NCBI GenBank assembly: GCA_020744425.1
Contig: JAGMUV010000004.1
Coordinates: 2,046,001 to 2,110,000, forward strand
Reading direction: 5' to 3'
Length of the DNA: 64,000 nt
Source of the DNA: Dactylonectria macrodidyma
Lineage: Eukaryota > Ascomycota > Sordariomycetes > Hypocreales > Nectriaceae
In this document: piece after piece, positions 55,517 through 64,000 of the stretch
How positions within the stretch are numbered: position 1 is the first letter of the stretch
Layout: each line of letters opens with the position of its first letter
The notes under the pieces: generated by a model
Told to the model about the DNA's origin: nothing
Seen by the model: the letters and a program-made list of their open reading frames with translations, nothing else
The model's database searches: none
Position numbers and translations under genes: made by a program

Positions 55517-56553
55517 TTATGCCATCAATATCCTAGCTCCATAGTCCAAGTCCATCACATCATCCGCACGAAGCGCCTTGCCCCCCCAGATGACCGTTCC
55601 CGTGCCGTCGACGGCGAACGCACCGGCCTCCTGCCACTTGTTGCCCATGACCGTCGTCGGTCCATCGCCTCCGTCTTCACCATCGGGCCCGCCAGTCGAC
55701 GAACTCGGCTTCTCCTTGATGCCAGTACGCTGGATGGCGCCAGCGACCTCGTCGCCGAGCCAGCCCTTCTCCTTCCACCCTTGCATCTGAGTGGTCGGGT
55801 TGAAGAGGTACCACATACTGCCCAAGCCAAGGCCCCAGGCGGCGTAGAGGGCGCGATCCTCGTCGATGACGACGCGGACGCTCCATGCGCCTCCGAGCAT
55901 GTCGACCCACTTCTTGGTGGCCTGCTCAGAGGAGTGGGACACGGCTATGCAAGTCAGAGCCTCGCCGTGGCGGTTAGCCAGGGTGCGGAGACTGAGAAAT
56001 GTCTTTTGGGCGACTAGGGATGGCTTGTTAGTTGAAGTGATGCTGAGAGAATGTGATACCAGGTGCAGCCTTAAGTGGCAAGGATAGCTACAAGAGACAG
56101 CCTCGAAAGGAAAAGACGGCCTCAAAAGAAAGCACAAGCTCAGGAAGGAGGGAAGGAAAAAGAATGAAAAAGAGAGGAGAAAAGAAATAATCAAGTTGAC
56201 ATACATGCACAGCCAACACACCGCAGGAAGACGAGCAGAACGCGGCGGCCACCAGCAAAAACAATCCTCTTCTGAGGATCCAGCGGCGCCTTGTCACCAA
56301 TGCCTGGGACGCGGGAAACATCGACTGGAGGCGGCGTCGGGCTGAGCCAGGGCTGGACGCTCAAGGGCAGCGACTTGACCGACATCCAGCCGCTCCAGCT
56401 TGTGCCATTGTCGCCGTCCTGGTCGTCGAGGTTGCTGGGCGGCTTCTTCCTGAGCTTGTTGGGTTCGCGGGCCGGCCCGGACGAGAAGTCCAGGATGTCG
56501 CTGGGCAGCCCGGCCTTCTTGAGGGCCAGCTTGGTCGTCAGGCTGGAGAACAT
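55517..56553 (-). CDS. AhpC/TSA-like (peroxiredoxin-like) protein
   Basis: The protein has 281 residues and a thioredoxin-fold AhpC/TSA-like domain. It starts MFSSLTTKLALKKAGLPSDI at 56553. The core begins VLLVFLRCVGCAFAQKTFLS with a C-x2-C motif (Cys-Val-Gly-Cys) in the position of the peroxidatic site. It continues ANRHGEALTCIAVSHSSEQA and ALYAAWGLGLGSMWYLFNP, and ends GTVIWGGKALRADDVMDLDY. Relatives are the fungal PRXL2-like antioxidants, and the enzymatic activity is not certain. Exon 1 is 56205-56553 and exon 2 is 55517-56013. The 191-nt intron (GTATGT...CCTAG) lies just after the C-x2-C motif and joins T+TC to Phe. Ser/Gly/Asp-rich insertion near residues 215-235. Confidence 0.88.
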
Positions 56554-59500
56554 TGTCTGTTCGTCTTCGGTTAGGGCCGCAAACAGGGATGGGCGATGTC
56601 AAGCCGTCACGAGACTTGGGCCGATGTTCTTGGCTGTCCCAGATATTGCCTACCTAGTAGGTACCTAGGTATATTCAAGAAGAGAGATTGAACCACGCAG
56701 ACCGCGTGCTCGATGCGGTTCGGGCCGGAGATGAGATGCTCCTGCAAACCTGCAAGGCAAAAGGGGTCGGCTGGTTGGGGTTGAGATGAATTGAGGCTCC
56801 ATGCAGACAAAGTGAGTCGTGGACAATTCTCGACGTCGAGAGCCTTGAGGCTGATTGCAATCTGAAACTCCGGGGCTGTCGGCGCCCCGTGTTTGCTCTA
56901 TCGCTAGGCGTCCTCAGGTGCAGTTGGGGGCTGCTGCAGGTCGACAACAGGGGGGGTAAACAGGCGATGAAGCTGTCCACTGGGCCCCAAAGGAATTACG
57001 GGGGCGGGGCGGGGGGGCTACAGGGGGCTACAGGGACCCTCGTGGTAGCCCTGCTCCCACGGCCTCGGGGGGCGACTAGGCTCCCCTGAGGCTAGAACCG
57101 AGGCCTCTTGACGATCCGACAACCACACGACATTTCCAGCTTCACAAAAGGAACATCCGCATTAGGCTGGGCAATGACCGCATTCAAGGATGAAACTCGA
57201 CAAACAAAAATACAACTCACAAGGCCCCGCCAAGCTGAATTGGTTTCGAAGTACCCGGAAACATGTGCAGCTTAAAACTGGCTCGGTGGAGGATCGCTTT
57301 GTTGTTTCTTTTTTTCAGCACCAATATTCCGTACTTTGCTGCAAGTTTGTCGGTCTTTGGGGACTGCTTGCTGCCCACGTCACCTACCTATGACCCTTAA
57401 AGCGTTAATTATCGACTTCTTCCGATGGCGGGTAAGTATGCATTAGGCAAACTGCAATGAGAAACAACATGGGGAGAAGGAACGCAAACCAGACACTCAG
57501 AATAAACCATCCGGGGAATGATTGCTCGGGCCGGCATTGAAACAACCGCTCCGATATCATCAAGCTATGATGCATCGGGAGGTACCGCGGGAATATGCAC
57601 GACAAAAGAAGCGTCTCGTGCTAGATATTGGAAAAGGCAGCTAACACACAAGTACACGAAAGTCAACTACACTTCCGCACTTAGATTGGCTCCATGTCCT
57701 CTACCTGGCATGGACCTGAACCAGATGTTGATGAACGGTGAACTCAGGTTTGTCATGAACAAATAACAGATTCCCTGCTTAACAGCAGCTGAGAAACAAA
57801 TTTGGGCATTACAAGCAGTTGTAGAGTTTACGAAAGACTTGACGGCGCTGGAGTTAGACACGTGCCTCTCCCTTTCGACGGGTAGGGTGGTTTCTTACTC
57901 GCATTTCCTTTGAAGGCGACTGCAATAAAATCTCAGAGAAAACTACATTAGTACCGCAATCTACGAGAATACGGTAGCGTATTTGGGTCCTCTCGTACGG
58001 TAGTGGTATGTTGATATGCCTTAAGGTTTCTTGCCAGGGCAAGGGTTCACGAGGACCATGTCAAGAATCGAGAGATTTGATGAAAGGGCGACTCTTCAGA
58101 TTTCAGCCCCATGCAATACAATCGGACGTAAGTATTTGACTGGAGCAGCATCGGAAGGTTGAAGATTGTCAGGTTTGTACAGCGGGTGGACATTAGTCCT
58201 CTTACTTTCGTGATATTTCTATAATTACTAGATGAGCTGTTTTTAGAAACTGGAGAAGATAAAGGAGAGACGACATGATGCATACCCCTGCTCATGCAGC
58301 AACCTTGCCCATTCACTTCAGATGATGCCCGGCTGGGGCGGCAAACGCGGTATCTAGGCCAGGGCAATAGTGGGTAGATCGGATTCTGCCATTCTTCTGG
58401 CACAGCTTCTCGAATAAACTCGGAATACTAGGTTAAAGTATGCAGGCGTGCAGACAAGTCTGAGACATGATTAACTTCAGGGAGCAATTGGTGGATATAT
58501 TGTGGAGTCGAGTTGAACATCGCGATCCATGTCTTGTCGGAAAGTTTGCTCCAAGGTAGGCGGGTGTAGTACAAGTAGCCTGTGAGCATATATCTATCAA
58601 ACAAGTGTCATGTCATTCTGATTCCCAGGAAAATATATTGCAGAAAGTGAGTCTCATGGAGAAACCAGGAGCATGAACTGAAAGTGGCCATAACACATGG
58701 ATGTAACTCTGAATGGGGGACATCCAATTCTTGTCCACCAACACATAGCCTTCAGTTGGTGATGGTGTTGTCAGCTGCTTCCAGGCTTATGTAGTTGCAC
58801 GAGACATGTTCTAAACCACTTGCCCCTGTCTTTGGGGAACGAATCGGACTCGGCGATGGCACACGCTACTCATAGGTTGTCCCTTGTGTCAAGATGCCTA
58901 GAAACGCAGTAGGGATCTCGCAGTCTCACTATCCGCAGCTGAACAAGAGGCAACTCGGAGTGACATACGAGGACAAGGAATGGCAGTGGAGGCGAACACG
59001 TTGCACCGCCACACCTTCGGTGAGGCCCAGGCTTATGCCTATCTAGATCAAATAGACGAAACATATGCTTTCACTTTCACATGCCGATAGCATGTATCAA
59101 GTCAAGGATCGACGACTATACCCAAAGTGAAGATGATGCGGTAACTTGAAGAGGTTCCCAAGTGACGACATTGGCGAACCATGGCTATTTTTGTGCGACA
59201 CGAGACAGCCAAAAGAGCATCATATGATCCGCAGAGAAACGGGACTCAAAAGGCCGGTCTGCCTTTTCTCGGGGACTTAGCGAGTATGGTTTGGAGGACT
59301 GAGACAGATCGCCTTTGCGTCTTGGAACTAGGACTAAGATTCATCGTCCAATCTTGTGTGCCCATGCTGGTCTTGGCTCAGAGGCGGCTGGTCACACAGA
59401 GGCGCAGTCTTGTCGTAACCGGTCAGGTATACACCATTGACTATCAGCGTCGCTTCAGCTTCCACGGATCCTGCCTGTGGGCACCGTGTACCATCGTCAG

Positions 59501-62500
59501 CACAAATTGCACGTGGTAGTCCTTGCTTCGGGATTTGTCGTCGGCACTTCATCTGCATCTAGCCATCTTGGGCGGACTGGGACTTGGCGAGTGCGAGCAT
59601 GCCGAGAGAGCCGCCACAAGAGTCAGCTTCGAGGTTGCAGTGGCCAAGATGTTGGGGCTGTAAGAGGCGGTACGCTGCATGATCTGGGAGTTTCGTGGCA
59701 CCATGGCCATTTAACAGTGGGTAAGACTCGGGCCGGAACAAAAAGCAGAGTGAAGGGGGGACATCAACAGGTCGATTCGAAGACGAGTTCCTTACTCAGC
59801 GGCATTCGTCGAGTTAATGGACGTGGATGAAGTGTCTTGGACCTTTGACCTAGTTACCGTCCTATCACGTACAAGTTCGATCACACGCAGAAATACAGGT
59901 AAGCTTAACGGAGCGGCTCAAAGCATCGAGGCTGGCTGCGCACTGTGTGCTCTCTCTATGCTGGAGATTCCTACAGCTCACACCTCACACCGGACTAAAG
60001 AAAGAGGGGCGTCAGACTAGAAGGCGAGTGTGGTTGTACCTGACCTCAGATCAGGCGTCGGAGGCTTGAACGAAGCTGCAAAGGACAAACGCGGGCGGTA
60101 AGCAGAAGCCAGGGACGGCAGCGAGTGAGATTGGAGACAAAGCCTTCAGCCCGGGACTGTGGCTGGCCACCTGAATGAAGGGCTGAGGATCGCTGCCGCA
60201 TGTCCGCATTTAACTCGGTGGAGGAAAGAAATAGAGGCATGTGCCCGATACGATACTAAATCCATGACCCGTACGAATGAACACGAAGTGCCAACCCGGG
60301 CCAGGAATAGAATCGATACGATACGACACGGAGGTGCGGCGTCCCGGCTGGCGGGTCGTGGCATGTTTGGGACTTTAGGGGACGTTTTAGCCAATATGGG
60401 AGTTCTGACGTAGCAAGAACGGAGGTCTAGGGATTCACAGTTTCTGACCATCCGTCTTGCCAGGAAAAGAGATGGCTGCTCCGGCGGAACAAATGGGAAA
60501 CAAGTCGGGAATGAGCTCCAGTGTCGGGGGGAGCTTTTATTGCCAGCTGGGGACGGGTCATGCAATGCTACCTTGGCCCAATGCCAGGTGTGCTTCTAAG
60601 CTCGTTCTCGTCCGCGTGCAGAAGACTAATTACCTACAGTGCATGCCACATGCCACATGCCGCATCCTGCATTGGCATTGCATCGACGTTGCAAGGGGCG
60701 AGGCTGTTGTGATTTGTTTGGGCCCTTTGGGGTGTGCACGTCGTCTTTGACAACATCTGAAATGCGCCCGCCACAATTCAATTCAATAGACTGAGCTACT
60801 GCGTAGATGGGAGAGATCAGAAAGAGGCTAGGCTATTGGGAGACAAGGGAGGGCAACGAACAAACAGGGGTAGTAAGTGGCAGGTGGGAAGACAACGAGA
60901 GAGACTGCGGCGAGACATGGAAAGACACATATTAATAAGGCTATGGGACAAAATGACGACGAGTGGGATACGAGAGCCACAAGATCATGAGGGCTCCCTT
61001 TGGCGGATTTTTGGCTTTCCGCTCTTTTATCTTTCCGGCCTGTCTTTGCTTGGCCTATTGCCATCCCTTTGAACCCTTGCTGTCCGCCTGTTCCCCCATG
61101 GCAGTTCCCAGCTTGCTGGGAAATGGGAAATGGGAGATGGTAAGGGGGAGTGTTCGGCGTGCAGATTGGGAAATGGGCGGGCGGAGACGGCGCTAGATTC
61201 TGGAGTAGAGTGTCCCGGGGAGCGAGGGTCCCGTCAATTTCGGATGTAGCGTTGAATGAGCGGTCCATGAGATTGATACGTAGGAGGATAGGAGAAAGGG
61301 CGGTGGAAAGAGGAAGTTTGTTTAGTGAGCTAATAGACCACCACCGGTCGAGCGAGGGTCCAATATTCCCTACGAGAATCAATACTCCCAACGCCTCTTA
61401 CAAGTGACGATTCCCAATAAGGGACGCCTCTTTCTCCGGGAGGATCTTACTCTAGGCAATCCACCAACGGTAAACCGCCCTAGCTGAGCGAGGCCAAAGT
61501 TTTGGGTCTATGACGCCCGGGCGTGACAGGATGATGATGAGCTCGTGGCTCATGGTGGCCATGTGCGTGCAGCAGCACCAGCGCCAACGCCGTCGCGGCC
61601 GCGATACGTAGATACGTAGGAACAACTTTAGACACGGGCCATCAGCGGGCTTCTGTGGCTCACCACAGCATTGCACAATATAACAGAAGTGCCCCCCATG
61701 CCAGCTGGATTCCCGTCTGGCTCGGGTGCTACGCATACGAGCGACAAGGAGAAAAGGGAACGTGCTGTGGCGGGGGAGAGGGAACATTACTGGCGGTGGT
61801 GGTGGACAGGAGGACGTCGGATGCCCACGCTGGGGTCTCAGCGCCTTCTATTGAAGTAAGAGGGAAAGGAGGACAAGAAGGGAAGCTATTGTTGAACTAG
61901 ATCTGCGCCTGTGCGACTTGTTGGCAGGTGGCTTTTCATCGAGGAATCCAAGGCTGGCTGGCACCTTGATGAGGGAGAGGTGATGGGTTACAGGTCATCG
62001 AGGCCTAGGTTACCTTATTAATGTCTTGTAGGCTAGGTGCAGTTTCTCTAATACCCCATTCAAACTCGCGGCTGCAGGCGGGACTGCTCTCCTGATGCAG
62101 GACTACATCACCTGTAAACCTCTGTTGAGGTCGAGGTGGACAGGCTACCTAGGTACTCGCACTGGGTGTAGGTGCTGACCTGCGTACAGTAATCGTCCTG
62201 CACCCCTTCCGTCCTAGGCGCATGTACACTTCCGTCCTGCAGTGGCGGCCAAATGTCCGCTGGAGACTGGTGCGTGGTGACTCTTGTCGGCGTGGATTTA
62301 TTTCATTTATTTTGGGCCTAGGCGTGTTGGTTCCCTTTCAGCCCTCCCCCCCCCCGCCACCCGGAGATTTCGGTGGTTGACGTGAATCCAGCCGATAGAT
62401 GGTTCGTTCGAGGTCGTCACGACTGAGTTTGAGGGGAATTGGAGGACCCCTCGGGAATCCAGAAAGCCAGACATCCAGAACCCGCTGCAGAAGGGAGGGG

Positions 62501-64000
62501 AAGAACCTAAGAACGGGGCACAGATGGCTGGCTACCGCAGGACCAGGTACCTCGGAAACCATTTTACGCGTGGTCGCAGGGCACGGCCCGACCGCGTTGT
62601 GACCTGGCGCTGGCGTAGCCGCGAAACAGTTCCAGCCCAGAGAGGCATGGGGGGGCTGGCTTGCTGGCTTCTAGGTTGAGAGGAGAGGCCCTGGGCATGG
62701 CATGGCATGGCTTGGCTTGGACTAGATGGGGAGGAGGCATGGCAGGTGGCATTAGACGGGGCGTGAGCAGCTATGGCGGCGTCCAGGGTCCCGTCCCAAC
62801 GACGGCATCGCTGTTCCCTGTCCCCTGTAAATCACTGACACACGGCGAAGCTGACGATCTGGCACCGAGGGAACTGTCACGTTTGGAGGAGCATCTGTAG
62901 AGTGTCTTGACAATTGCGCACTGGACAAGGGGGCAATTGCCAGCTGCCTTACGTGTGGTGACGTGAATTGAACTCTTCGATTGAGGCGGTTCCGCAAGCC
63001 GCAACTGTAATCCGGCCGTCATCACCTTACGGTGTCTTATCTGACCTCACATACACTTTCAGCCGACGGGGCAATTCACGAATGTAATAAGATCCCTATG
63101 TACAGTGTCTGCATCGAGGAGGTGTAATTTGCATGCTCCTCCTATTGCATCCTGCCACAATCGCTGTCTGGTCATCTCGTGGCCCACGCACTGTGCCCTT
63201 ATTATCTCCGATGGCCTGAGGCCTCATACAGTTTAGTTGCTTGTCGCTGACCCAGGCAGATGAGGGCCACCCGGCCCTCTCCCGTTGTTTGCCATTCTGT
63301 AGATACTGGGACCTACCAACAAGGTTGGGCACAAAGCAATTGCAAGTGGTGAAGGCGAATATGTACGTTGCGTCTTTGCTGTGGCTCACGGCGGCTCTGT
63401 CCCCTGTGAAAGCCCCCCCAGGTTACAGGCGATGACTGATGAGATGCCACCCGCGCACACGCTGACGAGCGAGCTCCCCGTAAGGTACCGCTGGGCACAC
63501 GCCCCAAAGAATGGGCCACTCTCAGGTCTCTCTTCCTGGGAATCCCTTTCTTGTGCCAGTGTGGCCCCGCTAGGCCCTGCTGGAACCCTGCTGAAGCCCT
63601 GCTGGGTGTCTTGGCGGTGGGGCCTCTCCCCAGCTTGGGACGCCCATTCGCTTGGTGGTCCTGTTGGAAGCACTTCGGGTGCTCTGGGACGCCTTCCCTT
63701 AGCACTATTGCTGGTGCGACTTGCACACTGTGCGACACTGTGCGCCGGCCACTGGCGGGGGGAGGGGACGGGAGAGAGGAGGCGGTCCCTTTTTTTGGTT
63801 TTGCAAGGGCCCGCCCTCCACCAGCATGGCTCCAGCGGGCGGGTTGCGCCAACGGACAGCGGGCCCTACCCTCCCCAGCAGCTCGTAGTGCCTTAGGTTA
63901 GGTTTCCAGGTGAGGTCCCAGGGTGCCGCACCGTACAGTGCCTGTTGTGACCGACGCACTCCGCACACCTCTCACACAACTCACCTGCATCCACATCCAC
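56554..64000. other. Gene-poor right end of the window
   Basis: In 7.4 kb I find no gene I can support. Frames of 100-190 codons (for example 60828-61391 and 63313-63852, minus) are Pro/Ser/Arg-rich and lack motifs or good starts. Short homopolymers (C10 at 62346-62355), CATGG repeats near 62695-62715 and repeated CCTACCTAGGTACC-like words occur. It may be a long promoter region for a gene beyond base 64000. Confidence 0.5.
57405..58440 (-). pseudogene. Possible decayed gene with membrane-segment-like ORF
   Basis: On the minus strand a frame ends with a strongly hydrophobic stretch (GWFILSVWFAFLLPMLFLIA) followed by a short polar tail and TAA at 57405. About 900 bp upstream, another short frame reads PEEWQNPIYPLLPWPRYRVC, followed by GT-AG-like sites. 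The intervening frames are broken by several stops. I cannot join them into one gene or recognise a family. Confidence 0.2.

Overview
This is nuclear DNA of a filamentous ascomycete. The genes are split by short GT-AG introns (mostly 47-90 nt) with GTAAGT/GTATGT-type donors. The conserved products (fungal Isy1, Wbp1, the 9.5 kDa complex I subunit, a Bph1-like BEACH protein, vacuolar protease B, Ade4) and the two Ser-rich hypothetical proteins look like Sordariomycetes, most probably Hypocreales. The order is inferred from protein resemblance, not from a marker gene. No tRNA, rRNA or CRISPR was seen.

Layout. 1-1040: 5' part of a conserved Ser/Pro-rich protein (minus), running off the window. 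1041-5172: non-coding. 5173-5958: splicing factor Isy1 (minus). 5959-8016: non-coding, with stacked short tandem repeats. 8017-9611: oligosaccharyltransferase subunit Wbp1 (minus), divergent from complex I subunit nuo9.5 (10319-10622, plus). 11024-19125: a 2615-residue BEACH/WD40 protein (minus). 20189-24658: a complete Mutator-like DNA transposon with 94-bp perfect terminal inverted repeats, a 9-bp target duplication, an intact 837-residue transposase and a second, interrupted ORF. 26379-28037: vacuolar subtilisin (plus).

28.7-40.3 kb is the unusual stretch. Three genes have complete or nearly complete frames interrupted only by in-frame TGA or TAG codons: a Ser/Arg-rich conserved protein, a GH47 alpha-mannosidase and an HExxH metalloprotease. 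Among them lie an intact PAF-acetylhydrolase-like lipase and two small unrecognised genes. 40.3-47.9 kb holds only weak ORFs and the long leader of the next gene. 47936-49528: a Q/N-rich protein with four introns. 51452-53807: amidophosphoribosyltransferase Ade4 with eleven exons, including a 17-nt exon and a GC-AG intron. 55517-56553: an AhpC/TSA-like protein. 56554-64000: no convincing gene.

The core genes are unrelated housekeeping functions (splicing, N-glycosylation, respiration, vacuolar traffic and proteolysis, purine synthesis), as is normal for a fungal chromosome arm. The points that most deserve checking are the recent-looking transposon with its extra ORF, and the run of frameshift-free genes broken only by TGA/TAG. 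The latter could be decay, sequencing error, or stops corrected by A-to-I mRNA editing of the kind known in Sordariomycetes.
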